Shown piece after piece: positions 9,838-21,502 of a stretch of DNA of 64,000 bases (positions within the stretch are counted from its first letter, which is position 1; each line of letters starts with the position of its first letter). The position numbers and the translations under genes are program-made. This DNA comes from Eretmocerus hayati (lineage: Eukaryota; Arthropoda; Insecta; Hymenoptera; Aphelinidae). The stretch lies in the NCBI GenBank assembly GCA_029851415.1, contig CM056741.1:163543685-163607684 (forward strand). Direction: 5' to 3'. The notes under the pieces are model-generated. The model was given only the letters and a program-made list of their open reading frames with translations. It was not told the DNA's origin and searched no databases.

Positions 9838-11717
9838 CTTAAATACAAAAAGGCTATTTAATTCAGCTCATTTTGTTAGCAAAAAGTCGCGTTAAGCATT
9901 AAAGCTCGCTCTAAAATTCGAAAAATATCAAAGTTCTTGAATCAAAGAAGCTTTCAGCATTACCGGCTGCGATCAAATCAACATCCACAATTGCAACCGT
10001 CGATATATAACTATACACTCTCAGAGCTTTTTGAGCTTGCGGCCATCATCGCATCAGTTCTGGAGCAACGACATCCTTTTACCCCACACCTGAGCTTTTT
10101 CACCCCTAAAACTCCCCTCTCTTTTTCACCGGTAGCTTTAATACATACATTCTCATATACGCAAGCGCAAGCCACACATACACGTATCAGTTATACTCAC
10201 ACAATCAAATAAAGAGGAGGAAAAGGAGGAGGCATCGTACATACATAGAAATCTGCGCGTTGCACTCCCCTCCTACTGGCTCACAAAACATCGGTGTTTG
10301 AATATATAGATAGTGAAATTCACACAGCATCAAAGGAGGAGGAGGCCTGGGGCTCACACATCAGCCAGTTTCTATAGTAGCTTCGTATCGACGACGTCGT
10401 CGGGGTCGAAAATTCATTCACCTATAATATACTACTGATGGTGTATTTACTCGTCATTTAATACCGGGACAATAACAACAACAACAACAACAACAATCAT
10501 AACAGTTACATTCTTGAAAGTGTGTTATAAGTATATTGTGCGGTTCAACGTAAAAGTAATTTAGTTTGTGCATAAAGATTTTTTAACACTGTTAGGTATA
10601 TTTTTATACCTTAACTTTATGGTGGGTGGGTAAAACCGGTTCGTCTGCTTCTGAAGATAGATAGATATATATATAGCTATAATAAGTAGCTGGTGTATAA
10701 TGTAGAGAGAGAGAGAGAGAGAGAAAATATGTACGGTGTATCACTACCGAGGAGCAGCTGATATCCGTCAGTTTCACGCGCTCGTGTGTCATTTTTAAAG
10801 AAAGATGCTTCTATATACCTATACTAAGTGATGTGTGAATAAATGCTGGATGCATTATAGTGTTTTGAGCTTTTGACGTAAAACGGAGAATTGAATTGAG
10901 GAGCTTCGTCGGCGGGTTGTTGGCCCGCGGGCGTCGAGAGCGGTTCTCGATATATAAGTAGCTCATATATATCGTCTCTTTCTCCTTCTTTTTGTGATGA
11001 CTTACATAGCCATCATCCGGACGACGACGACGACGACCACCACCACCACGACCAAGACGGAACTGTGAGCTGCAGAAGCTGATAAAAGTGCGAGAAGAAA
11101 AAAAAGCTTAACCTGCGTGATATCAAGCTTTCGCACCAGGTGTTCGCGCAACTATATACTGATACACCCACGCACAATAATATACTTATATCAGTGTAGG
11201 ACAGTAAATATTTTGTTGATTCAAAATTAAGTGTGTGTATATAAAATTTTTGCAGTCATGCAAGAGGTAACCGGGTCGCTTATCCGAGCGACAAATATTA
11301 AGAAAAAGTGTTCATATTTTTTTAAGACTGTCAGAGTATCATCATCATCGTCAAGTTTGTGCTGTTATTGTCATCGCCGTCGTCGCATAGGCTGCACTAG
11401 GTCAACGACCTATAAATTCATCGCTAGATTATAAAAAATCTATATCTACCTGGAAAAAGAAGAATTTTTAACTGAAACATTTTTTTTTAAAAGTGTTCAT
11501 CACCGAGTGAAGCTCGGGGTAAAGTTAACATACAAAAAAGTTTAATAAAATATTAAAAAGTCAACGAGTGTAGATACAAAGTGAAAAGAGAGAATAAAAA
11601 AAAGTGGCACATGATAGGTACATAATAGATAAGGTGTTATCAAAGTAATAGAGGACAGGTGGATATATTATTATATAGAAGTTAACACTGCAAGAGTCAG
11701 AGTGAAAATTTAACAAC
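9838..11717 (+). promoter_or_regulatory. Upstream region and 5' leader of GRK2 gene
   Basis: Leading into the GRK2 start codon are many short simple repeats: GGAGGAAAAGGAGGAGG near 10215, (CAA)n near 10466-10495, (GA)n near 10704-10724, and (ACG)n/(CAC)n near 11021-11055. Such density is common in insect promoter and 5' UTR DNA. Small upstream open frames occur (for example 11231-11434). The transcription start and any 5' UTR introns cannot be placed from sequence alone. Confidence 0.5.
10704..10724. repeat. (GA)n microsatellite
   Basis: About ten GA units. On insect promoters, GAGA tracts can bind GAGA-type factors, so it may be regulatory. Its position upstream of GRK2 is suggestive only. 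Confidence 0.8.
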
Positions 11718-11830
11718 ATGGCGGATCTCGAAGCTGTACTTGCCGATGTGAGCTATCTTATGGCTATGGAAAAAAGCAAGTGTACACCGGCTGCTAGAGC
11801 TAGTAAAAAAATTGTTCTACCGGATCCAAG
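11718..11830 (+). CDS. Gprk1: GRK2 (beta-adrenergic receptor kinase; fly Gprk1) orthologue, first coding exon
   Basis: ATG at 11718 lies in good context (AACAACATGG). The exon encodes 37 codons plus two bases and ends at AAG|GTTCGT. The product begins [20 protein letters not shown] and ends K-I-V-L-P-D-P. This is almost identical to the N-terminus of vertebrate GRK2/3 and insect Gprk1, and the 113-nt length and phase match the vertebrate first exon as I recall it. The N-terminal helix encoded here is the part that docks on activated G-protein-coupled receptors before phosphorylation; the RGS, kinase and PH domains follow in later exons. None of those domains is visible on either strand to 64000, so the next standard exon lies outside the window and intron 1 exceeds 52 kb. 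Confidence 0.93.
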
Positions 11831-11999
11831 GTTCGTACATATTACATACATCTTAATTTTTGAGCACACACTGGGACATTGACTTTTGACACACTGAATA
11901 TTTTAGTAGTATATGAGAGAGACGTCCGGTTTAGAGTATTGCGCGCGAAAAAAGTGTTCTGCTAGCGATGACGTGTGTTGTGTTATAATATTATTATTA

Positions 12000-14900
12000 G
12001 TGTGTCGCACGCGGGTATGTCGTTGCCCCCCGGACCCCCCGGAATGTGCTTGCACACACACACACATTAACACTTTACACATATTGCCTATATTATGTTC
12101 TGTGATACTGTATATAGATACTGTGTGCACATGGCCAGATACTTTCTCTATTAAAGGCAATACAATTTTCTCATTTATCAAAGTGCAGAGCTGTGAATGC
12201 ATGTGCAGTCAATATAATAAGATTTTAAACGTCGCAAGCTCGTTCCCGCCACCATTCTAAATTTTCGAATGACCCTCATCGTATATATATCATCACACCA
12301 TATATATATCTTGCTCTTCCTAATACACCGATTTCACATTATGGTTATTAGTAGAGAACGAGGAAGCTATCCAGTACAAATTTTTTGTTAGGAGGTAAAA
12401 AATAGATCTTCGGATGAGCGAGCTTGCAAGCTTCCGACTTCCCCCTTTCGAAATCAAGGCACGATGAGAGATTTGAAGATATACGCACCCGTGTGTGTAT
12501 GTGTGTGTGTGATATTTCACGTGTGTGGTATTGGAAGAGCCACATTATGGCGACCTTGGAAGTTGTTTCTGACTTTGGGGTAAAGATTTATCGGTTGATT
12601 GGCCAGATGTTCTGTCTAATATGTGAGCTTTCGAAAATGAGATACGATTTTCTTATTTTTATAGATAGAATGCTACATTTATTTTTGGTAAATTTAACTG
12701 AGTGGTGGGATACCCTATTACATACGAGCGATTTAGTATTTTATCCCCCTTTTTTTCTGGTGAAGATTTTCTTGTAGCCAATTCTTAGAAACGATTATGA
12801 GAAGCTGAAAAAGCTGAAAATAAAAGAGGTCGTCACGGGAATCACATGGCTGTCGATCGGTTACTAAGCTGAAAGTGTCGAAAGGCGCGCCCCTATAATT
12901 GTTGAGGAATCCTTCTTTGGCGCGCGCTATACTCAGCTTTTTTCACTTGGGGTCGATACCTACATATTAGGGGAGCAAAAAGAACCGACGACGATAACGA
13001 GGCTGAAGCATTATTTGAGTGTGCTGATGAGCGGATCAATAAAATTAAATACACGGAAGAATTAATACCGTTTATTTATTTTCTTTTCATAGAATATTTG
13101 ATTATCGACGATTTCCCAATTATTTGACCGTTTCAAACATTTCAAACTCTATTCATATCATTCGTGGATCCAATAGTATAAAAAAAGTATGACGTTCAAC
13201 AGATGTTGATTTTTGCACCGCTCGCCCAGTAATACTTTTCGGCCAGAAAGAACCGAAAGCGAGGGTCGAAATTATCACGAGAATGTGGAATCCCTTTAAC
13301 CCATAAGTGTTGAACACTTAGTTTTCCATAAGCTGTGTGGTAAAAATAAAAAATAAAAATAAAAAGTGTGTGGATATGTCGAATTTGTCGTCTAGAAGAT
13401 GAAAAATGATAATACTTTGCTGGAACGCGTAAAAATATCCGGGATAATATCTAATTATAGAGTGAGCATGGCACTCTGATTTATTATTCTGAAATAAAGC
13501 TCTCACTCGTGTCGATTTCCATCAACCCATTAACGTTATTATTCGGAAAAACTCTGATGGCAAGAAATATGATAAATACCTTCGCTAGATATTTTGAATA
13601 ATAAAACAATTTTTATAGCCTCTTTGCAGTAGCTGGAATATTCCATATCCATTAAATTCACTTCAATTTCATTCAAAAATATTACTTCCACCCAATTTTT
13701 TTCATCATTATAGGGAGAAAAATCTCAAATTCTCATCCAATTAAATCATCCTTCATTGATTAGAGCAACTGCGTGTGACGTAATGATCTAAATTTATCTA
13801 TAGTCTTTGATTTTTCACAGACAAGGCACAAATTGTGAACGATTGTCATTGGCTATTACATGGGCATCATAATTCAATTCAATCGTACGGTTGACCCTCG
13901 GGAATACTTTGAGCCAATAGTGATTCTCTTAAAGCCTCTTATACGTATTTCCTTATCGAATACGCCAGCTGCACGGTCTTTTCGTTCATCTTCGGAAATA
14001 GCATCGTTATAAGAGCAATCGGTTAGAAAATACGTGCCCTCTTTGAAGTGTCATTTTAAATATAGGCGGCACACACGTGCCAAATATTCGATGAATTCGG
14101 TCTTTTTCTGGTTTTCCCTTTTCAGAGTTGTGTGTGTGTTTTTTTTTCAAAAAAAAAAAAAAAAAAGAGAGATATCTGTGTATATCCGGAACACACTTAT
14201 TTGTCAAAGGAAGTAGTCATCAAGAATGTCTTTTTCCGCAATAAAATAATGATGACCCAATAAAGCTTTTTTATTTAAAGTTTCTGATTAAATTGTTAAC
14301 TATGAAATTTTTACTTGAATTTGTTGTTTTTCCTTAAGAGAAAAGAATAATAGTGATCGGGGAAAGCTCATCATAATTAAAACTCAAATCAATCTCATTC
14401 GTTATAATTAAGTCTGTAGATTGTAGGCGAACTCGTTAAAATTATATCAATTGTTTCATGGTTTTTCCACATCTATCGACAGGAAACTCGTAGAAACGTA
14501 TATCAATTATATTATTTTATTAATCAATTTCGATATCAAGCTAAACATTTCCTTCCAGATAAAAATGTACTTTTCCACAAATGTTAAAATATTCGAAAAT
14601 AGTCGTTAGCCAGACACCGCGTTAAAAGCGATACCTATTTCATAACACATTATTATCGAAAGTCACTCACAAAAGTCACACATTTGCCAAACAAATCGTC
14701 ACACAACATCCGCCAAAAATCCCAGACACTCTATATAATATAGCTTTGAAACGTTATCCAAGCCAAGGAATTTCCTGAAAAATCTTTCACTCTCAATATT
14801 ACACCAAAAAAAATTTCTTAGTAGAATTTTAGCACACAAAAATTCTTCCATCTCACACTAGAATGAGCTTTCAATCTTCGAGACAACATTTTTCTGGTAA

Positions 14901-15784
14901 TAGAAAATAACTCTTGCGTATCTCTCGATATAACCATCGAAGTTTTCGCACAAGAAGAATACGACGAGGTCTCAATCTCGGAAAGAGCAAAAGAAATAAA
15001 AAAAAATACAGCCTCGTCGGTATTGCGAAAAAGTTCAACTCTGAGAAGAACCGCAAGCTCCCACAGACATATATATTCAAGTGTATATATAAATGTGTAG
15101 ACGTAAAAGCCACAGCGGTACGAAATTCCTCGGCTTTTTCATTCTCTTGCATCTCAAACTATACAACAATATCCATGCCCGAGTACAAGCTCGCAAATTC
15201 TTTCGTCTATTTCCCAGCTAACCTATGCTCACCTAACCTAACTTTCTACACGCAGCGTTAATTGTATCGTTGCCTTAATGCCTCAGCTTGCAAGCTCACA
15301 AACTTCCAGCTCATACTATATATATTTGAAAAAGCTCTTTCGTGTTTACAAACATCACGCGGGGAGGGTCAGATGACTGATGAGATGAGGAGAGGAGTGA
15401 GCTTGCGCTTGCGCTTTCCGAACAAAGCTTTGTATGTAAACCCTGGATATAAACGAGGAGAGAAGAAGACCATCGCTATGCACTTTATTTTCTCGTTTTG
15501 GTATGTGTACATCCCTTTTCTCTTCCTCGGTTCCCTTCCCTTGTAATGGGGCTTTCCTAGACTTACTTTTTTTCTCTCTCGCTGGAAAGGGGATCCACCA
15601 CTAGTGTTCAGAAGAGCTTTTTACCGGACTAGATTCCTCTTCTCTTTTCCTCGTAGAACCACTCTGTCTTGGTCTATCTTGAAACGTCTCATGTGCTCTA
15701 TACCGTGTACCTACACAGGTATAAATACACACATGGGCGATTCCGTGAAACCTGTTAAATTTGATGTCCTGAGTTGACATTCTC
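12000..15784. other. Intronic stretch, little structure
   Basis: Only short simple repeats are seen: CA tract near 12053-12064, GT tract near 12491-12510, T9 then A18 near 14140-14166. There are scattered AGCTTGCAAG motifs (12421, 15285). No gene or element with defensible ends was found. Confidence 0.5.
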
Positions 15785-15813
15785 ACCTGTATCTCAGAGT
15801 ATGAGATACAGGT
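15785..15813. repeat. Perfect 12-bp hairpin
   Basis: ACCTGTATCTCA and TGAGATACAGGT are separated by five bases (GAGTA). Nearby sequence (15750-15780, TTAAATTTGATGTCCTGAG) is also similar to 58198-58217, which suggests it belongs to a dispersed repeat. Confidence 0.7.
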
Positions 15814-15965
15814 TCAATTGTATAATGGAATCCACGAGGAATGTGCGTTTAGGACCTACAAACACGTTGATCGACTCCGAATATTACATACCTACATCCA
15901 GCGATAGAGTCCAAATATCAGACATCTGCAAGCATAGTTACATCAGTGATCATATCCGCTGTTGA

Positions 15966-16166
15966 AGCCACCGCGGCCTCGTAGATAAGGTCCTTGACTT
16001 TAACGCAGATGGCTGGGGTTCGAATCTCGGCCGGCACCAATGTGAATTTTCATGAGTGCTTTTCGGTGGCTTCGGTGGTTCGGAACCCACCTTAAATTGT
16101 AGGTCCCGCAGAGTAATCTCGAAAAGAGGTTGAAAATGCGTTAATAAAAAATAAAAAAAAAATTCC
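15966..16166 (+). mobile_element. tRNA-derived SINE-like element
   Basis: It carries GGCCTCGTAGATAAGG, then GACTTTAACGCAGATGGC, then a good Pol III B-box, GGGTTCGAATCTCGGCC. A tRNA-unrelated body follows, with a CGGTGGCTTCGGTGGTTCGG block and an A-rich tail (AATAAAAAATAAAAAAAAAA) ending near 16162. The tRNA-like head, body and A-rich tail order is that of a tRNA SINE. The A-box is weak. It is not a functional tRNA gene, because the acceptor ends do not pair into a full cloverleaf. Whether the tail is shared with a LINE partner cannot be judged here. Confidence 0.6.
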
Positions 16167-16199
16167 GCTATTTTTCATGGAAATGGTCACTATATTGGC

Positions 16200-18392
16200 C
16201 ACCCAAGGTGCACTTCTTGAGGGGTGTTTGGCTTCTATGAGTCTAATTATGAAGTCGATAAGCCTCTATCTCATAAGAAGTGACTCCACTTAACCTAGCC
16301 CCATCACTGTGGGGATGTAAAATATCATCGCTCACATACTATTGGTAGGCGGGTTGTCAAGAGTTGTTACTCGGGAATTTTCGGGGTCTCCGAGTCTGCA
16401 ATTTTGAAGTCGGCGAGCCTCTGTTCCATAAAGGGGTACCTCGACCAGATGGAGATACAGAATTCTAAAGAAATTTTATAAAATAATCTACAGCAAATTC
16501 ATGTAAGACGGATAAAATACGAAAAAGACGATTTAGACCTTGAAGATGCAATTTTGACAAGCAAGGTCAAATCAAAAATTTTTTCATTATTCTTATACTA
16601 TTCAGAGACTCAAAGAGAAAACTGGAATACGGATTTGGCAGCTTCGAGAAAAACTCACCATAGGTATCAATAATACCCTACAGGACGGAGTTGGCCACTA
16701 TATAGTGGCTCGCAAGGACTTCGGGCTGACAAAAGTCATTGTACAGTCATCATACATGAACATTTTCATAAAAATTGGAGGTCATTTTGTATAAGCTGAA
16801 ATTTCCGTCCTTTAAAGGTGAAACAACGAGGTTTGATGCTTGTTCTTTTTCCAAAATCATCCCCCCAAAGTCCTAGTTTCACCATGTAACGGAAGTTAAT
16901 GCATTCTTGTCACACACCATTTGACAGCTTGTATCTGGAGAAATAATTTCATGCTAACGTGACTCTCTAAAACTAGCCCCTTGATCTTTTTTGTGTGAAC
17001 GGAAGTTTTCGTATCGGTCGCTAATGCGTTCAATTTGTATTTGACTCGAAGTTCTCGAATGTGACGCGGCCGTTAATTTGCAGACATTCGGCAGTCAAAA
17101 TCAACCGATTTTTTGTGCCACTTGGGAGTTTATGGAAAGTCGATATAGCATTGTGAAAAAGTCAGCGATTGATTTAACCTGGGAACCGCATAAAAACTCA
17201 AATCCAGGACTTTCTACTTCACAGAACTCATGTATTATTCTGGAAATCGAACATCCGAACCCCTGCACGACCGTCTACTCCTCAATCATCAGCTTACATC
17301 TCCATCAGAGATAGAATCCGAAGATTCCCGCGTTATACTTATTATATATGGGACTCGGTGCGTAGTGACGTATGTCACATCAGTGAGGTAAAAAAAAAAG
17401 TTTCACATTTTATGGCACACAAATTGAAGCGTATCAACGACTCCCATCTAGGGAGGATAGAGATTCACATTTCTTAGTTTGGCGTTTTCCTACTTTATTT
17501 TAGTGTCAGTAAGAAGTATATGAGTAGTTCCGCGGGAACTTTGAAATAATGTGTGATTGCTTGTGCAAACCCTTAAAACGCTTCAGGAAAGAATCTCAAA
17601 GTCACTTTCGTGGTATTTTTTCATGTTTTTTTTCTAGCGCAATCATTAGTTTGGCGATCCAGGGCCACCCAAAAAAATTATCATCAAAAAAGGGACCGAA
17701 ATGTCAGTTCCGTGCGTTGTGGTTTTCCTTTCTTTCAGACTTCGTGAGTGTATAGCGCGATCGAGAGGCTCGCTCGGGTTTCGAGCGGGCAAACTTATCG
17801 AATATAATGGTATTGAGCACCAAATTCCATTGCTATAAAAGCCCCAAGACCACTTTTCGTGGGTGCGCTGGGCACGTACATTTTGTGGCACAACTTTAAC
17901 TACAATTTTACTCGCTCAGTTTTCCTGAATAAAAGTGAATCCGACTGATTCCAGCCCTTTCCACACCAATTTTCCCGCAAAAATCTACTTTTGCTAAGTT
18001 CTTGGGTCAGTTACGTACCATACTAGTGCAATCCTTAAACGCAAGGCTGCGCAGGTCCTAGTCAGCTTTTTCAAAGTATCTGATGGCCAAATGAGAATCC
18101 CAAAACCTCAAGACTGTAGCTCCAACGGTTTGGCTGTTGATGTTACATGGCCGTTGATCAATTTTCATGTCAAAATGTCAGGTTTAGTATCATGCTACCG
18201 GGTTATCCGTGTTATCCTTATATGGTACCAGTGAGTCTGAATTTTTTTACATTGGTGCGTGAGCTAATTCATACTTAATATGTTTGAAAAGTCGGAAAAT
18301 ACATCTTGGAAAATATCGAAGTGAGATTTAGGATGGGCACATTTTCGACCTCCAAGTATCAAAGTTTCAACGGAGCTACTCAGTGGGGCTAA
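16200..18392. other. Repeat-like intronic stretch, unclassified
   Basis: Two diverged related blocks lie at about 16225-16300 and 16375-16445 (GAGTCTAATTATGAAGTCGATAAGCCTCT against GAGTCTGCAATTTTGAAGTCGGCGAGCCTCT). The rest has composition and short frames like decayed elements, but no clear ends or protein homology. Confidence 0.4.
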
Positions 18393-20489
18393 CAAGGAGC
18401 ACCTCGGTGTTGTGGGCCACGGATCTGGCTGAAACTCTGGGAATAGTCTTCTTTTACCACCAAAAGGTGAATCCCAGAGCCGCGATTGCAAATGCCCAAC
18501 CGTTTTCAAGCTATGCCTATGACATCAGCATTGGCCATATGAGCCCATGTCTGAAAAAGATATATGATGAATTCCACGCCAAAGCGACCTACGGAAAGGG
18601 GTCATCTCTCAGATTCTTTTTTAACCTTTTTCATTCGATTCTATGGCCTAAAATAGGAACTTCGGACCACCTATGGGGCCCAAAAAAAATTTCTCCTCTC
18701 CATTGCACGCATATCCGTCAACAGACCCAAAATTTATCGTGTAAAAATCAATGCTCTTTTATTTACGAAAATGGGAATATTTCGAGTTTTTGGATAGCTA
18801 TCGATTTGCGGGTTGCGGCATCTGAAAGGGCATCAAAAAACCTATCGGAAACGTTGTCGAAAATTCCTTCTCTGTGATTTGGGGGCTTCCTGGAGGCAAA
18901 AGAGTGTTTTTCACTAAAATGTTGATTTCTCAAAAAGCCATTTTTTTTTTTTTTTAAATCATATACTTGACGTAAAATTTTGCGTTCTTTCGAAAAAAAT
19001 GGGTTTCAGAGAAGTTTGGGGCGATCCAAGTGACTTATGAGCCATTTTTTGAAAATTCGATTTTTCCGGTTTCAGAAAAAGGCGATTTTCTGCGCATGCG
19101 CACAAACGTAGACTTTCGGCGCCACTTTCAATGGAAAGCTGACAAAATTTCCTATAAAATGACTACCCGCAAAGTTGAAATTCATGCACTGAAACGCGAT
19201 CTGCAACGATTCATTATGTCAAATCAAAATCACATGAAAATTCAGCCCATTAACGCCTTCGGAGCGCCTGCTGAGATGACACATTCACGAGATCTTCTCG
19301 GGACTCAATTTTGAGTACGAAATTGACCTGAAAAAAATTCGGACCACATGGTTTCAACGTAAAATTGTATGAACTTTCAAAATATGCGATGAAAAATCCC
19401 GTTTGAGGCGAACCCGAGGTGCTACATTCAATTTTTTGCCAGAAAATACGATATTTCACATTCAAAATTGCGAAAAATCGAATGTAGCACCTCGGGTTCG
19501 CCTCAAACGGGATTTCTCATCGCATATTTTGAAAGTTCATACAATTTTACGTTGAAACCATGTGGTCCGAATTTTTTTCAGGTCAATTTCGTACTCAAAA
19601 TTGAGTCCCGAGAAGATCTCGTGAATGTGTCATCTCAGCAGGCGCTCCGAAGGCGTTAATGGGCTGAATTTTCATGTGATTTTGATTTGACATAATTAAT
19701 CGTTGCAGATCGCGTTTCAGTGCATGAATTTCAACTTTGAGGGTAGTCATTTTATAGGAAATTTTGTCAGCTTTCCATTGAAAGTGGCGCCGAAAGTCTA
19801 CGTTTGTGCGCATGCGCAGAAAATCGCCTTTTTCTGAAACCGGAAAAATCGAATTTTCAAAAAATGGCTCATAAGTCACTTGGATCGCCCCAAACTTCTC
19901 TGAAACCCATTTTTTTCGAAAGAACGCAAAATTTTACGTCAAGTATATGATTTAAAAAAAAAAAAAATGGCTTTTTGAGAAATCAACATTTTAGTGAAAA
20001 ACACTCTTTTGCCTCCAGGAAGCCCCCAAATCACAGAGAAGGAATTTTCGACAACGTTTCCGATAGGTTTTTTGATGCCCTTTCAGATGCCGCAACCCGC
20101 AAATCGATAGCTATTCAAAAACTCGAAATATTCCCATTTTCGTAAATAAAAGAGCATTGATTTTTACACGATAAATTTTGGGTTTGTTGACGGATATGCG
20201 TGCAATGGAGAGGAGAAATTTTTTTTGGGCCCCATAGGTGGTCCGAAGTTCCTATTTTGGGCCATAGAATCGAATGAAAAAGGTTAAAAAAGAATCTGAG
20301 AGATGACCCCTTTCCGTAGGTCGCTTTGGCGTGGAATTCATCATATATGAGTCAGAAATAGCACATAATGCCAATGTTATGAGCTGCAGTTCCAAAACGA
20401 TTGGACATTTGCAAGTGCGGTTCTGGGTTTCATCTTTTGATGGTAAAAGAGGACTATCTCCGTGTTCCACAACCCCTGGGTGTTCCTCG
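18393..20489. mobile_element. Palindromic element family A, copy 1, split by a younger palindrome
   Basis: The outer arms (18393-18560 and 20348-20489) contain the family motifs GGCTGAAACTCTGGGAATAG, a TTTTACCA.CAAAAG.TGA block and CATTGGC/GCCAATG. They are inverted relative to each other but clearly diverged; the right arm lacks about 16 bp. The same motifs occur at 30338-30668, 31103-31396 and 56133-56410, where arms of about 140-165 bp meet at a small centre. Here the centre is replaced by the inner palindrome. No coding capacity. Confidence 0.75.
18561..20347. mobile_element. 1.79-kb near-perfect palindrome nested in family A element
   Basis: The left end TATATGATGAATTCC and right end GGAATTCATCATATA are exact complements. 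TATA (or TA) at both ends may be the target duplication. The arms, about 18561-19436 and 19471-20347, differ at only a handful of positions over some 870 bp and are separated by about 34 bp. Open frames at 19030-19314 (+) and 19595-19879 (-) are the same sequence read from each arm, differing at two residues, and match no family I know. The much lower divergence of these arms than of the surrounding family A arms shows a later insertion or gene conversion. Confidence 0.85.
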
Positions 20490-20539
20490 TAAGTCGATCG
20501 GAAACCACACAAGTTCATGCGGTGCTCTAAAAGTTGAAA

Positions 20540-20668
20540 TGTTACATTACGTGGCGAGGTACGGCAAAATTGTCACATTCTGTGGTATTCAATGAAATGT
20601 GATATCGATCTAACGTCAGTTGCATGCATGACAAAGATGCTGCTGGGCTCAAGATCATTATTTCTCAT
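20540..20668. repeat. Diverged dispersed repeat, copy related to 58640-58790
   Basis: Shared blocks include AAAATTGTCACATTC(T/C)GT, a (T/C)GTGATAT.GATCTA block and a C..GATCATT block in the same order as in 58640-58790. Ends are undefined and no coding content is seen. Confidence 0.45.
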
Positions 20669-20818
20669 AGCGATTTTTCATCGGATATATACTCATAATC
20701 CTGATTCCAAATGAATGGAAATCGAAAAATCAAAAGGGTAGAAAATGTACCTAAAAGACATATTTGACTTCCAAAGTTGACAGTTTCGGCGGAACCATGT
20801 AGATATTATATACATGTA

Positions 20819-21500
20819 CATATATTAGGGTGTTCTTTATTTCCCAACTTTCGATTTTCCACGATACAATCAAGAATTTTCGATCTTTGATATGAAAAAA
20901 AGAGAAAAACTTTTACCGCGCCCTGTGCGACGCATCCTGCTTTGCCACTCGAACATCATTTTAACATTGAAAACCCTATACCGAAAATTTCGGCCGCCCC
21001 ACCCTCCGTGCCTCTGGGATCACTGTGATGCCTCACGGCCCCTCTTGGACCATGAAAAATATCAAAATACACTATTTCGACGTAAAATTTCACGACAAAC
21101 GCGATGCAATTGTCAGTTTTGAATTTTGAAGTGATCCCGGCGTAATATTAGTAATTCTTCGAAAGAATCTTTTATATCATGCCGGGGTCACTTCGAAATT
21201 TAAAACTGACCATTTCATCGTGTTCCTCGTGAAATTTTGCGTCGAAATAGTGTATTTTGATATTTTTCATGGTCCAAGCGGGGCCACGAGGAATCACAGT
21301 GATCCCAGAGGCACGGAGGGCGGGGAGGGCGAAATTTCCAGTATAGGGTTTTCAATGTTAAAATGATGTTCGAGTGGCAAAGCAGGATGCGTCGCACAGG
21401 GTGTGGCAAAAGTTTTTTCTCATTTTTTCATATCAAAGATCGGAAATTCACGATGGTATCGTGGAAAATCGAAAGTTGGGAAATAACGCACACCCTCATG
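20819..21500. mobile_element. 682-bp palindromic element with TA target duplication (Tc1/mariner-like MITE)
   Basis: TA flanks both ends (20817-20818 and 21501-21502). The termini are CATATATTAGGGTG and CACCCTCATG, followed by an inverted TTTATTTCCCAACTTTCGAT-type block. Arms (20819-21142 and 21179-21500) are strongly complementary, with a centre of about 36 bp that includes a smaller hairpin around ATTCTTCGAAAGAAT. The CAT..AGGGTG terminus resembles that of the element at 44226. No transposase. Confidence 0.82.
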
Positions 21501-21502
21501 TA

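Noticed and set aside
11231..11434. 67-codon frame upstream of the GRK2 start
   Set aside because: Lies in the probable 5' leader, serine-run rich and not conserved-looking. At most an upstream ORF.
15966..16035. Functional tRNA gene
   Set aside because: B-box is good, but the acceptor stem and A-box do not form a proper cloverleaf and the sequence continues into a SINE-like body with an A-rich tail.
19030..19879. Two matching 94-codon frames on opposite strands
   Set aside because: They are the two arms of the 18561-20347 palindrome read from each side, with no protein family resemblance. Conservation of the peptide follows from the DNA repeat.
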